A DNA stretch of 51,491 nt, taken from Chara braunii. Lineage: Eukaryota; Streptophyta; Charophyceae; Charales; Characeae. Numbering within the stretch: position 1 is the first letter of the stretch; every line of letters begins with the position of its first letter. A program made the translations under genes and the position numbers. This document shows, one piece after another, positions 11,388 to 22,977 of the stretch. The notes beneath the pieces are model-generated. The model saw only the letters and a list, made by a program, of their open reading frames with translations, was not told the origin of the DNA and did not search any database. The stretch is from positions 4,151,026 to 4,202,516 of the forward strand of contig BFEA01000054.1 of assembly GCA_003427395.1 (NCBI GenBank), read 5' to 3'.

Positions 11388-11629
11388 GGGGGAGAGAAAA
11401 AAGAAAAGGGGGGGGTCCTGAATCCCAGTTTGCTCTGGGGTAATGGGATGCTAACTAGAACAACTGCTCAAGGGCTGGCAGATCGGCACAACGCAGCCCG
11501 CCTGGGTTCTGGAAAAAGGTGCTTAGTATTGGTGGGGGAAGAGAGGAACTAGGTATTATAGCAGGTATCTGGCGCCTTATTCAGGGTGAAGAGGTTCTCT
11601 CCCTTCTTCCAACTTCCCGTTCTCCAATA

Positions 11630-11838
11630 CCTTGCTCAGTCAATCCCCTGGATTCCAGGGTAATGAATGCTGGCAAGGGTGCTTTACATTGTTTGTCTGA
11701 TTGCAGTTTGTATATGGGATGCTGGACAGCAGGTGACGCTCCCCACCAATAGATGGAGCCTCTTCCTGGGTGGTAGCGGTGGCTGCTCTTACCAACACCA
11801 CTATCACCGGGGGGTGTTGTTAAAAAAAAAAAAAAAAA
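11630..11838 (+). repeat. three-hairpin LINE 3' tail of LINE A
   Basis: CCCTGG/CCAGGG hairpin (11647-11663), then the GGGATGCTGGA...CAGCAGGTGACGCTCCCC core, CCAATAGATGGAGCC, and the GGTGGTAGCGGTG/CACCACTATCACC hairpin, then poly(A). Because it follows the ORF2 stop directly, it identifies this module as the true 3' end of these LINEs. Confidence 0.85.
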
Positions 11839-11889
11839 GATGCTTCAATGGATGTTCGTCTTGAGGTCTGAGAGAAATGATCTCCTTTC

Positions 11890-13280
11890 CAACACATTCC
11901 TGTTTCTTGTTTCTCAGATAACCAGGAAGAGGCAGGCTCTCAATGCCTGGGCCACATAGTCCCACCCCTTATCCAAGGTGAAACTGTCTGGGACACCACC
12001 GAATAGGATCCAGTGGTCATCCCAGGGACAAACCGACTCACTGATCCGGGCCCAGTGGTCCGCCCACCATATCCAGATTCGTTGGGACAAAGGACAAGCG
12101 AGCCATAGGTGAACATTTGATTCAAACGGCCAACGACATCTGGAGCAGTGGAATTGGATCTTCATGCCCCTCTCGATTAGCCACACTGTCGAAGGGGTCG
12201 CCAAAAGTGACAGTAACCATAAAGAGCAGTCGCTCTTGGGATTGGGATCTTCTGTAACTGTGACCAGCATCTCCTGACATCTCGACTTGTTACTGCATCC
12301 TCTGTGTTGTGTACCTGTGTCCATCCGTCAGTAGCAATTGATACGGGAGTCCTCTCCGGTAGGAGGAGGTCATACCCGCCTCCTGACATGGTTTGTTAGC
12401 CATGCCTCCTGAGGGAATTTCTTCGAGCCCCTCCAAGACCACATCTTGGGATCCAGGCGCAATGAGCGGACTGGCTCTCCTTTTGCCCACACAGTACAGG
12501 TCCAAGTGCCATCTTCAGCACAGCTTTCGCGTACTCTCACTTGGATTAGGTTCCCTAGTGGTATGCTAGAGAGCCGTGAGGAGCTTTCTTCTTCGCACAA
12601 CAACTGCGCGGAGTGAGGGTCCTTGATCTATTGTTGGAAGGTCCTAGAGCCATTGGTTCCGATGGATAGCAGTTTACAGCAAAGCTCCTGCTGGTCCTCT
12701 CCAGATTCTGAGTTCTGCAGTTTGAACCAAGTCCCCGGAGGAGGCACTCCTGCTGGGCTCAGCAACTGTGCCCACTCCGGAGGGGTAGCAGTCCTTAAGA
12801 AGCTCCGCTCTTTCTTTCACATGACCGAGTCTTTCCACTGTGCATCTAAGCTCTTCTCCTGATTTCCAATGACCTGTCAGTTCGTCCCACAAATCCGCCA
12901 CGTACAGTACCCCCCTTCTGCCCATTGCCTTCCGAATGCATCCGGGGCACTACTTGCAGAGAAGGGGAGTCCCTTCTTATCTCGAATCGACGGGTTGTCA
13001 AACAGTGGCTGGGAGAGCCCCTCCTCCCTGGTTGTAGGTGAGATTCAGTGGCATGGTCCCACCTTCTTCCAGGCTCTAGTACGTCCTGCCAAAACGGGGA
13101 GGAGATCCGTCTGCGCAAGGAGGACTCAATCATACAGCATGCCCATACATCTTTGTAGCACGGTAAGTTCCAGTCCTGTGCCTGGATATGTTCGGCGAGT
13201 AGAATCCAGTGGTCTTCCGTTTGACTGGAGATAGCCTTGATCACCCATTGTACGAGTAGTGCAGCGTTCTGTTTGGCTGG
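11890..13280 (-). pseudogene. LINE D ORF2 C-terminal fragment (different subfamily)
   Basis: Minus-strand pieces align in order with the C-terminal part of the other LINEs: FWQDVLE with KKVGP (about 13090), SQPLFDNPSIRDKKG (about 13000), LRLDPKMWSW (about 12460), then the zinc-type block FHCSRC...NVHLWLACPLSQRIW followed by WWADHW (12170-12030). The equivalent blocks in LINE A are RQPLFDNRRI and CKLC...HIFLQCPG...WRWWDRI. The wording is distinct enough to mean a separate subfamily. Many stops and frame changes. The 3' end lies near 11890; I saw no clear tail. Confidence 0.7.
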
Positions 13281-13305
13281 ACATGCTAGACCCAGCCAAA
13301 CAGAA
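13267..13305. repeat. 14-bp perfect inverted repeat at LINE junction
   Basis: TTCTGTTTGGCTGG (13267-13280) is exactly inverted as CCAGCCAAACAGAA (13292-13305), with an 11-base spacer. It lies where LINE D (minus) and LINE E (plus) meet with their 5' sides together. Confidence 0.9.
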
Positions 13306-13950
13306 TGTTCCCTTGGATTGGGTGCGTATTCTGCATAAGGGAGCGTCTTTGCAGGTGAGGGATTGGGTGGCAATAAAGGACCAAGGGACGAAAGTAGGTA
13401 ATGTGGTGGAGCTGCTCCTAGATGGGCAAATTCTCCTACCTATCTTCATTCTGAGCCATGACAACACCTTCAAAAACCCCACCCTGAAGAGACTTTATGG
13501 TTTCCTTCTCAACTGTTGTTCAGCATGAGAGTATTAAAGCAAAAAGACAAATGGCTTGCTTTTAAACCTGATACACCAATTGTTAAACTGCCTTTTGACC
13601 CAGTCAACTGGACTTGGACTACCTCAGTTGGCCGAGGTTGGAAGTGCACTCGTTTTCTCCGTACTCTATCAGTTAAATCCACTTACTGTATGCTCAGGCG
13701 GAGGGTACACCTTAAGGATAATTTAGAAGCACGATGAATGTGACACCTTAATGCAAGTAAGGTTTCCCTTTGTCAGATTAAGTGGTTTAGCACCATCAAG
13801 AAGGTTGGATTGCAAGGGTTGTGTGGAAAGGAAGGGAGAGGGGGGGGGACGAAGTTGGAGATGGGGAAAGAGACTACTACCTTTGTTTTCATGACTGGAC
13901 GGTGATCGACCCCGCACTCCCACCCCGACCTATGTCAAAGGCGGGATCAA
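13285..13950 (+). pseudogene. LINE E ORF2 fragment with internal deletion
   Basis: Plus frames read VPLDWVRILHKGAS, VRDWVAIKDQ and then (13525 on) MRVLKQKDKWLAFKPDTPI, LPFDPVNWTWT, LRTLSVKSTYCMLRRR, parallel to LINE B at 21280-21720. After KWFSTIKK (about 13800) the sequence jumps to the extreme C-terminus (RDYYLCFHDWTVIDP, about 13871-13916), skipping the zinc region and roughly 150 residues. The 8-bp duplication of the hAT insertion (13951) begins just after. Confidence 0.75.
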
Positions 13951-13958
13951 CTAATGAG
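13951..13958 (+). other. target-site duplication CTAATGAG (left)
   Basis: Exact direct repeat of 15117-15124, abutting the left terminal inverted repeat. Confidence 0.9.
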
Positions 13959-14517
13959 CATGGCAGCGGCGGACAAGTGAACCGGACAAGTCCGGACGTT
14001 GGAGACCGGATTTCCGGTATTTTCCGGTTAATCCAGACATGTCCGGATCGGTATGTCCGGATCCATGTCCGGATGGGTGTATATGTCCGGATTTAATAAA
14101 AAAAAAAAAAAAAAAACCTGCTATACAAAGTACTGGAAATGGGTTGAAACTTGAAAACAACGAAAACGCCATGTGGCACAGGTAGGGGTGGGGAGGGGAG
14201 GTTGTAGCGAGTACACGTCAACAACCAAGATGAGGGGGAGGAGGGTGAAGATGTGGAGGAGCTGCAGGAGGAGGGCAAAGACGTGGACAGGGAGGAGCGG
14301 GAGGAGGATGAAGACGAGGAACATGACGCATAAAGATCCGAAAAAAAAAGGAAAAAGGGTGCCACGTGGCATGAGCAGGGAAGGGAGCGGGGGCGGTTAT
14401 AGCAAGTACATGACGATGAGCAAGACGAAGAGGAGGAGGAGCGGGAGGAGGACGCAGACATGGAGAAGGAGGAGGCGGATGGAGGAGCAGAAAGGAGGAA
14501 GACCATGACAACGAAAC

Positions 14518-14588
<71 letters not shown>

Positions 14589-15116
14589 CTTGCACTGCTC
14601 CTTGCTGGGCTCCTTGTGCGGCCTTCGCTGCACCCACTGCCAGCCTCTTGCGCCTGCTCCATGTCTGCTCCTTGCCTGTTATGACCACCTCGTTTCCATG
14701 CTTCTTCCTCCCTCTGACAATGATGGTAGTGGCGGGCATGCAAGCTCGAACGTTGTTGTGGGAGGGGGGGCGGACGAACTCGCAAGGCGGGAGGATGAAT
14801 TCAAAGACTGTGCCCACTACGAAGCCACCACGATGCAAGAACGACATTCAAACGGGCAGAAACATAGAAGGAAGAAAACTTCCCACAGGCAAAAAAAAAA
14901 AAAATGGCCCTATCAGGCTACCGGATGCCCCTCAGGGCCAAAAAAAATCTGCTCGTATTTTTGGCTGGCGGCCGTGGGCAAGACAAAACGCCCTGGACAG
15001 CCAAAAAAAAATTTAGCCGTTGGCCAAAGGGTCTGGAATCCGGACCGGGATCCGGACATGTTCACCGGATACCGGACGGTCCGGATCCCTGTCCGGAGGT
15101 CCGGATCGCTGCCATG
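13959..15116. mobile_element. non-autonomous hAT-type DNA transposon (1158 bp)
   Basis: Perfect 10-bp terminal inverted repeats (CATGGCAGCG at 13959; CGCTGCCATG ending 15116) are flanked by an exact 8-bp duplication, the size made by hAT transposases. Inside each end lie clustered TCCGGA/GTCCGGAT motifs (about 13988-14095 and 15037-15107), as expected for subterminal transposase-binding repeats. There is no transposase; the interior holds an A-run, a GA microsatellite, GGA-rich sequence, and two rough copies of a segment (from about 14168 and 14360) with GTGGCA and a TAGC[G/A]AGTACA block. It would need a transposase in trans. Confidence 0.85.
14521..14585. repeat. (GA)n microsatellite inside the hAT element
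   Basis: About 32 GA units. Long Ser/Leu frames on the minus strand across it are artefacts of the repeat. Confidence 0.95.
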
Positions 15117-15124
15117 CTAATGAG
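15117..15124 (+). other. target-site duplication CTAATGAG (right)
   Basis: Exact copy of 13951-13958, immediately outside the right terminal inverted repeat. Confidence 0.9.
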
Positions 15125-17908
15125 GGATCATTATTGGGTCGAACTACCTCACATTCCAATTGAGGTCCAGGCTGCGTTTGTCCATGACTTTGGCCAACAC
15201 TTTAAAATTGTGGATTTTATTGACCCCCTACCCTCCCATGTGGCAAAACGGGATGACTATCTTATGATGGCAATAGATCTTCAGAAAGATCAGCCTCTCT
15301 CATTGGATGATATCATTCCATACAAGTTGGGTGAGAAGATCTATCAGATTCATACGACGCACAAATTACAACCATGGTGTTTTAAATGCAAGGCTTATGC
15401 ACACCTAAGTACGGAATATGCGTGTCCTATGCATCCACAATATTCAATTTCCCCATAACCAAAACTGAAACGTGATCCTCAGAGAACCCACAGATAGATT
15501 CCCATGGTCCCAGGATGTGACGGTTGGGTCTATAATGAGGAATTGAATCACATAGGAACCCCATTGGATGGTGTTGGGAAGGTAGGGAAGAGTCTCGCAA
15601 GACCTTGAGACCACCTGCAGAGTGGGTCCCATCATCCCCTTCAATCTTTAAGTCCACAAACCAAACCAATCCCAAATCCAAACGCAGCAGCATTCATAGC
15701 ACATTCAGCAGCAGCAGCAATCACAACAATCCCAACAATCACTGCAATCCCAAAAATCCCAGCAATCCCAACAATCACAACAATCGCAGCAATCACTGCA
15801 ATCCCAGGCAATCCAGACAATGCAACAATCATCACAACAACCACTCATGCAAAACCCCAATCACACCCTCGAACCAAGATCGACACCGCTCTCTCTGCAA
15901 CCACCAGGTAATGTCCTATTCACTGAAGCCGATCACATGAACAACTCAATTGAATCCGCAGCTCCCGTACTATTGATATCTCCTCTACCGGACACCTCGC
16001 AAAAGCACACAGAGTTCAGTGGCTCAATGATGAAGATAGAACAAAGGTTGACGGATTTGGAACCTACCCAGACCCCTATGGACGTGGACTCACTACAGAG
16101 TGCATTCTCAGAAGAGCATATGGAAGTGGAGCAAGCTTCAGTCCTTGCAATTCCATTCGCAGACATGTGAGACGGGGGACGGAACCAAATTCCAGCAATC
16201 AAATTGCAGCAGCGCATACACTAGTATGTCGCTGAATGGGTAGTAAGCAATTTGAAATTCAGACATCCAGGGGTAGAAGAAGATTTGTGGGGTTTAATAA
16301 AATATCATATTCTGAGTACACTCGTGCAAAGTGATAATCTGAAGGTCACGCTGCAGTACGGTCTCCCAGCGGAATCCGATTGGCAGACTGTGAGCAACAG
16401 GATGCTCCACATTCTGTCTGCCGAAATGCAGATTATGTCACTCCCACATATTACACTTCTGGTACACAAGCCCCTATCCCAAACAGGGAGAAAAGAAGAA
16501 TCAAGGAATTGGCTCGAAGGAAAATACATCATCCTGTGGCCTATGAAGTACAACCTCTCTCTACCTATCATGGAAAAAAAGAAAAAAGAAGAAAAAAAAA
16601 TTCTCACGAAAGGGATTGAGAAATTTTGCGCTTACTCCTCGATACTCGAGAAAAAAGTACACTGGAAAAAACAAGGTTTACAATTCTGAGGTTATTGACA
16701 AGAAAAAAATAAAAAATGATTTGTTAAAAAAAAATTCGAATCTGGCTGAACTCCCTAACAACACATCACACGTACAGAACAGTATTCAGGCTACAGAGGT
16801 TCCAACCCAAGAGGTTTCGTGTGGGGAAGAGACGAGTTATGAGGCACAACTGAAACCAATCGAGCCCCTATTAGGTATACACCTTGAGGGAGAGAGTCGG
16901 AAAGAGAGTCAGACACATTTTTTCAGCCAAGGCTCTTGTGACAGTATGGGAAATACGGATCTGAGTTTGGTCTCAGAAACTAATAGCCAATTTCCGGATC
17001 ACACGGAATCAGATAATCAGTCCTTAGTACCTGCAATGCCTGGAACCATAATCATTACGGAAAAATGAATCACTACAGCGATTACTTCAAGCCTAACATG
17101 AAAGACTAAATTTCTGGTACTAAAAAAAAAAACACAGGAGAAGCGAAAATCGTCACTCCTAGACTGGGACATTAGAAAGTCAGAAACTGTTCGAGAAGAG
17201 GACATTGGGGGAAAGGACGAAACTAAAGAACTAGTGAAACAGGGGAGGGGGCAAGAAGATCAAACTTCAGCTATAATTAATATAAACTGCGAAATCGATC
17301 TCACCTCTGATATAGCAGATGCAAGCTTTGAGAGAAAGGATACACTATTGTCCCCACTGTCCTCGCGTTTGGATCTCACTGGTAGAAGACAGAAGCTCAA
17401 GTTCAGGCTTAATTCATAAATTCAACCTCTTTCTAAGGTTGGTAGTGCATTTTTTCCTGTTAGGTTCAAAAAAGGGAAGTGGGAAGTGAGACTCACAGAG
17501 ATGGTGGAATTTCAGTATAAAGGCTTCACTATTCAAGGCATGAAGTCCTCCTTCCTCTCCCTCTCTAATTCAACAGGGGGCCTGGCTGGAGAAACACTTA
17601 ACAAAGAAGAAGATTTGAAGTTTATTAAAGAGAACCTCCCCCCAGGAGGTTCGACCACTCTCAAGACAACCATATAATCTAAGAGAAAAGCATCTAGGGA
17701 TATTTTCTTAAGATATAAGGCAATGGATCCCGTTAATATGAAATGGCTAGGGGATGACACACTCAGGGATCTCAGGATTCAGAAGATTAAAGCCAGTCAG
17801 TTCTGGTTTGAATCTGATGTAGTAGCCCTTCTCCTTAACCTTCTCAAGAAGCAAATCTTAAAAGGTGGGGGAATACTTGACAAAGGTAAATGGGAACCAT
17901 TGCTTTAA
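15120..17908 (+). pseudogene. LINE B ORF1 (gag-like RNA-binding protein)
   Basis: First block (15120-15458): HYWVELPHIPIEVQAAF onward, ending in a zinc knuckle WCFKCKAYAHLSTEYAC (C-x2-C-x4-H-x6-C; the usual last spacing is 4). Then a Gln/Ser-rich stretch made of QQS repeats (frame 1, about 15690-15850), an acidic/Ser-rich linker, a Lys-rich segment (16570-16720), and finally a conserved block (17723-17908) with LRDLRIQKIKASQFWFES and LLKKQILKGGGI. The same block ends ORF1 of LINE C (LLDLQSLKIKANVVW, ILLRRGIL), so it is a genuine family domain; I do not recognise it. Several stops and frame changes break the ORF. Expected role: RNA binding in the ribonucleoprotein particle. Confidence 0.7.
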
Positions 17909-17989
17909 AGCAGTATCTTGAGTTACTAAGAGAAAAACTGATAAAATATCCTATGGGAGAAGTTAATGTAATAGATATATTGTTTAACA

Positions 17990-20900
17990 CGGATAAGAAC
18001 TGCAAGCAACTCAAAAATAATGCTGATCTAGATTTGAGATCTATCAACGTAAATGGTCTTGCATCGACCAAACAAAATACGAGACAAGCTATTTATGAGA
18101 TGATGAAAGGGGCTGATGGTAAATTATGGCCAGACATCATATATGTCTAGGAGACTCATTTGATGAACATAGATCTTCATAATCATATACACAAAGAAAT
18201 ATGGCCCCACAGGGCTTACAGGGCATATGCACCTAAGGCTGGCAGTGCGGGGGTAGCGATATGGCTACCACGAGACACTAAAATAGAAGTTATAAAGTGG
18301 GAAGCTGACCAACAGGAAGACAGATGGGTCTATATTCTGGTAATGATTCAGCAAGAAGTAATCAACATTTTGAGTGTATACGGCCCCAATGAGGTTGGTG
18401 AGAAACAACATTTTTTTGAGGGGATCCTCCCCAATTTACCGACAGGCATGGAGATTTTAATGCGGCACCGAATCGCAACTTGGATAGGTAAAGTATCCCT
18501 TCCCCCTCCCCCCCTTACATTGAAACTGACGAAGCTATTACCTCTAATCTATACCAATCAGCTAATCTTTTTGACGCATTCAGGAGATTAAATCCCCAAG
18601 CACAAACCTATACTTGTTTTAGGAAAAAACAAACCAGACAAAGCACAAAATAAAGAATTGACCTTATATTGGTTTCAGATGAAATTCAAGGAGCTTTGCG
18701 GTTAGCGAGCATCCTTCCTCGTAACCCTCTTCCTGGGTTAGACCATTCTATGCGTGTGGCGGTTTTCTCCTTTAAGAAAAAGTCAGACCAAGGAAGAGGA
18801 TACTACAGGCTCAACACCGACCATCTTAAAAACGATAGTTTTAAACAATTGCTCAAAGATGTGTGAAAATTCTGGAGGAAACAGAGACCTCTCATCCAAA
18901 ATGACACAAAGTGGTTCAACAACGACCTAACTTTTCTAGGTCGTAAATGCAATGAATATTTTAAAGTTTTGGTAAAACAAAGACACAATGATGAAGTCAG
19001 TCTTCACAAGAGAATTTATGATCTTCAACAAATTGAAACTGAGACAATAGAGCAAGATCAACTTCGTGACCTAGCTAATGAAATTCAAGAAATAGAAGAA
19101 CAACTACTACGACACATGAAATATCGTTGGCAATGAATAAGAATAAGGGGAAACATAAAGAAACAACAAATGGAAGGGAGTATGGACGCCAGGTTTTTTT
19201 TCAATGGCCGAAGCCAAATTAAGAAGAACCACAATCATAGAAGCAGTAGCCAACCCCCTGAATTCAGATGAACCCTTAGCTACCTCAACCGCAGCCTATA
19301 CTAAGCTAACTAGAGACTTTTTTAAGAACCTATTCACACCTGAAAAGAGTGACATTCCCAAAAGCCAACATAAAGAAGAGATAGAGGATTTTTCAATACC
19401 AATGACCAAGAAAATCCCAGATCAACAAAGGGAAGTAATGAAGAAACTCGTAACTAAAGAGGAGGTATGAAGAGCACTGATCCTAATGGAAGTTGAAAAA
19501 ACACATGGGATAGATGGGCTACCTAAAGAATTATGGAAAAATATGTGGGATAACCTTTCTCCAGACCTAATGAATTTTTATGATTCAGTATGGTCCATAG
19601 GGGATATGAGTGAGATAGTGAACAAAGGAGTCCTCGCTCTTATCTACAAAAAGGAAAAAAAATCAAATATAAGGAATTATCGACCCACAACTCTGTTAAC
19701 AGTAATTTACAAGTTAGTGACTAAGGTCATGGTTGACCGTCTAACTACTGTAATTCCGGATATTATCCATCCTACACAAATAGGTTTTATAACAGGAAGG
19801 AACATTCAAGACAATATTCTCTTGGTTAATGAGTTGATTAAAATTTTTGGACAGTCTAAACATAATGTGGTCTTTATCTTCATTGATTTTGAAAAGGCAT
19901 ATGACCATGTGGATTGGACATTCCTGGATAAATGCCTTGAAAAAATGAACTTTGGTTCTTGCTTCAGGAGATGGGTAGAGATAACGCATCAGAACGTCAC
20001 TACTAGAATAATGATTAATGGTAATGTGACCCCTTCGTTCCGCCTTAGGAGATCAGTGAGACAAGGGGATCCTATCGCCCCCTTCCTATTGTGATAATCA
20101 TGGAGGTCCTGGCTGCTAACCTACGTAAGAACAAAGATATCAAGATAATTCAAGTTACTTTCATACCATAAAAGACTATCTTTGTCTGCTCTCTCTTCGA
20201 TGATGATCTCTCTATCATGATTGAAGCATCCCACGAGAATCTAGAAGTTCTACGGCTCACAAGACTCTCCGATATGAAGATTAATTGGGGTAACAAAACT
20301 TTAGGATGGTAGATCCATCATCAAGGAGTCAGACCCCCAGAATATTCAGAAATCTCATGGCTATCTAAAGCGACACCAATTAGAGTATTGGGAATCAACC
20401 TTTCTGCAGAAGAAAAGCTTGAAACTAATAACGAATGGATTATACAGAACGCTTGCTCCAAATTTGATTTATGGAAGAATAAACATACATTCATTTTTGG
20501 AAGATCTCTCGCAATTAATAACGTTGTCCTAGCATTGATATGGTATAAATCTGTCATTAAGGCTCTAGATAAAGAAGCGATCAAAATATTTCAGCAACAA
20601 CGAAGAGTCTTCCTGTGGAGAGAAAATCACGAGTTAAATAATGTGATCAGTAGGGTAGCATGGTCATCAATCATACAACCCAAAGTCAGTGGTGGACTTG
20701 GTATCATTGACCCCACCCTCAAAGCAATGACCTTGTCAATACAATGGATTAAAAGGTTGTTTTTTAACCCTCAAACTATTTGATGGAGTGTGTTAGTCTG
20801 GGAACAGATTAAAAGTCTAGCCCCCCCAACTACAGAAGATGTCGACCCACTGACATGGTTGAAGAATAAAACTTGGATATTACCCAGAGCTAGAGGACGG

Positions 20901-22525
20901 AGGTTAGAAGATTCTTATCTATCAGATAAGGAAGCGGTTAGAGCTGACATCAGCAAAGACCCCTTCTGGTCCTCCCTCATTAAAACATGGAGAAAGTTGC
21001 CACTTACTAAAAAGATCCCCCCTGAGAGGTGGCAGAAAGTTTGTAGACAACCATTATTCAACAATATATGGATCAGGGACTCACAAGGATGCACTCTCCA
21101 CTGCAACAATTCACCTAGAAATGATGGATAAGAAAAATAGTAATTAAAATTAGTGATATCTGGGATACACAAATGGATGACTGGATCTCATACAAGATTC
21201 TACAGGAGAAGTTGAAATATTGCCATCATTCAGAAGCTGCTCTAGATATGTTACTAGAGTTAATCCCAATAAGTTGGACTAACATTCTCAAAAGAGGCCT
21301 TATGAGCAAAAACAATGATTGGGTGACCCTAAAGGATGACTCCCACTTGATTGGCAACATCCTCCATTTGAAAATGAATGGAGATATCATAATTAACCTC
21401 TTTGATCTAAGAGATAATTATGAGTTAATCTCGAGTGACCCAATAAGGGTTCAATGAGTGACAGTAGAGTAGTTCTGTCGGATGAGAGTTCTTCAAAACA
21501 AGAATTTTTGGGCCGCCTTCCACCCAAATACGCCCATTCAAGCTCTCCCACTAGATCCACAAGAATGGAAACGGGGTTCACAGAGCAAAGGAAATAAAAT
21601 CTTCACAAGATCATTACAAACCCTCACAGTCAAATCAACATACAAAGTGCTAAGACCAAAAATTAATCTCAGAGACAAAGTCAAACAAAGATGGATGAAT
21701 CAGTTGAATTTAGGAAAGGAAGACTTCCAACAAATCAAGTGCTTAAAAAACAATAGGATCAAGCCTGCTAAAATAGCCTCACTTCAATGGCAGGTTAAGC
21801 ATAGATGCTTCCAAACCAACGACTGACTAATAGACAAGACTTCACTATATAGCAAAGGATTAGCCAAACCATGGTGCAAATTATGCATATCTTCCTTCCC
21901 GAGCAGATGTATAACTGAGAGTATTCAACACATTTTCTTACAATGTTCAGACTCAGTGTGACTATGGAGATGGTGGGACAGGATATGGAGCCAGTTGGAA
22001 GTGACAGATAGATGGCCTTGGGGGTGGAAACCGTTGCTGTTGGAGGCTTGGGTGGTTGACCCATATGATGAATTCACACAAAACCTGTTTATCATCAGCA
22101 GAAGAGCAATACTTTGGGTTATTTGGAGAAGAAGATGTCCACACGAATGGGAGAAAGTCGGACTTGATGGGCATGAGTTTACTGATAGTATCAAGGAACG
22201 AATCCAAACAGATATCAGAATTCAATGGGAACTCACTAAAGGAAAAATCCAGCACCTCTCAAGGAAAAAGGAAATTATGAAACATATTAATGAATTTAAC
22301 AAAGGTTGGATTGGGGGGAAACAGGGAGGGAAGTTGGGGAAGGTTGATTGGGAAAGTACCATTACAAATGGCGAAGACACACTCAACAGGAACTACAAAA
22401 TTCACTTCAATGATTGGACTTCAATAGACCCTATAATTCGTCTATGCCCTGCGTCTGAATTCCCTGACCCCTTCCCCCCTAGTCATCAGTCAATGGTCCT
22501 TACCTCATGGTACAGTCCAACATAG
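17990..22525 (+). pseudogene. LINE B ORF2: endonuclease and reverse transcriptase
   Basis: AP-type endonuclease: LDLRSINVNGLAS (18028), then IYV-stop-ETHL (18148; LINE C has QETHL), SVYGPNE, a frame-shifted GDFNAAPN (18449) and RIDLILVS (18657). The DH of the SDH motif appears in LPGLDHSM. Reverse transcriptase: HGIDGLPKELW, NIRNYRPTTLL, QIGFITGRNIQDN, motif A FIDFEKAYDHVDW (19888), motif B VRQGDPIAPF (20058). The active site reads LFDDDLS (20194), where the family has F-A-D-D. Downstream: AIIKALDK-like VIKALDKEAIK, FLWRENHE, GGLGIIDP, RQPLFNN, CKLC...HIFLQC and the terminal SEFPDPFPP. Ends at 22525. At least eight stops or frameshifts; dead. Confidence 0.88.
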
Positions 22526-22619
22526 AAGCATATGTTTCCCAACCACACAAGGGTTAGTACAGAGTGCAATATTTGGCGCACAATAGACAGGTGAAGAAAC
22601 CCAATTCATCATGACAATT

Positions 22620-22752
22620 ATATTGTAAAGGGATGCTGGACCTGTTTTCCAGCAGGTGCAGCTCTTCACCAGAGCAGCTATATTAGCAAGGGATGCTCGG
22701 ATCACCCTGGCTAATATCGTCTGTAAAAAATATATATATATATATATATATT
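22620..22752 (+). repeat. LINE B 3' tail, diverged, ending in (AT)n
   Basis: AAGGGATGCTGGACCTGTTTTCCAGCAGGTG-type hairpin (stem GCTGGA/TCCAGC) and CAGCTCTTCACC, then a second AGCAAGGGATGCT block and a (TA)n run. The third hairpin is replaced by unrelated sequence, so this copy is rearranged. Confidence 0.65.
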
Positions 22753-22970
22753 TTGTTGATTTTTTTTCGCCCTCACCCCTGGTTTTGGTGGGCATGGAAT
22801 GGTATGGGAGGTAAAGTGTAAAATAGTAGGACTGGGGTTAAATGGGCAAGATGGTAAGGGGTAGAGCAAGGGTATAAAGGGCTGTTAGGGGGAGAGATTA
22901 ACTGGTTTGTAGCAACGGGTAATGCCAGGTATCTGATGTTGTCCGGTTCAACTTCCCACAACTGTTTCTC
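22753..22970. other. no gene seen
   Basis: Short GT/GGTA-rich spacer between LINE B and LINE F. Confidence 0.5.
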
Positions 22971-22977
22971 TGATGTA

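Larger units (their letters stand above)
9345..11838 (+). mobile_element. L1-like LINE A, 5'-truncated, with 3' tail
   Basis: Only the C-terminal third of ORF2 is present, followed by a 3' untranslated region (11388-11821) and a poly(A) tail (11822-11838). The 3' region contains the conserved AGGGTGAAGAGG block (11583) and the three-hairpin tail (11630 on). 5' truncation with poly(A) is the normal result of LINE target-primed integration. Confidence 0.85.
15117..22745 (+). mobile_element. L1-like LINE B, nearly full length
   Basis: Contains ORF1 (zinc knuckle, Gln-rich segment, conserved C-terminal domain), ORF2 (AP endonuclease, reverse transcriptase, zinc-type C-terminus) and a 3' untranslated region with part of the hairpin tail, ending in an AT microsatellite (22723-22752). 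All reading frames are broken, mostly by stops at former Trp codons. The exact 5' end is unclear: the hAT insertion sits at the left edge and the preceding sequence may be LINE E or the start of LINE B. Confidence 0.85.

Noticed and set aside
14093-14847. Long Ser/Leu-rich minus-strand frames (209-230 codons)
   Set aside because: They cross the (GA)n microsatellite and GGA-rich interior of the hAT element; no protein motif is present.
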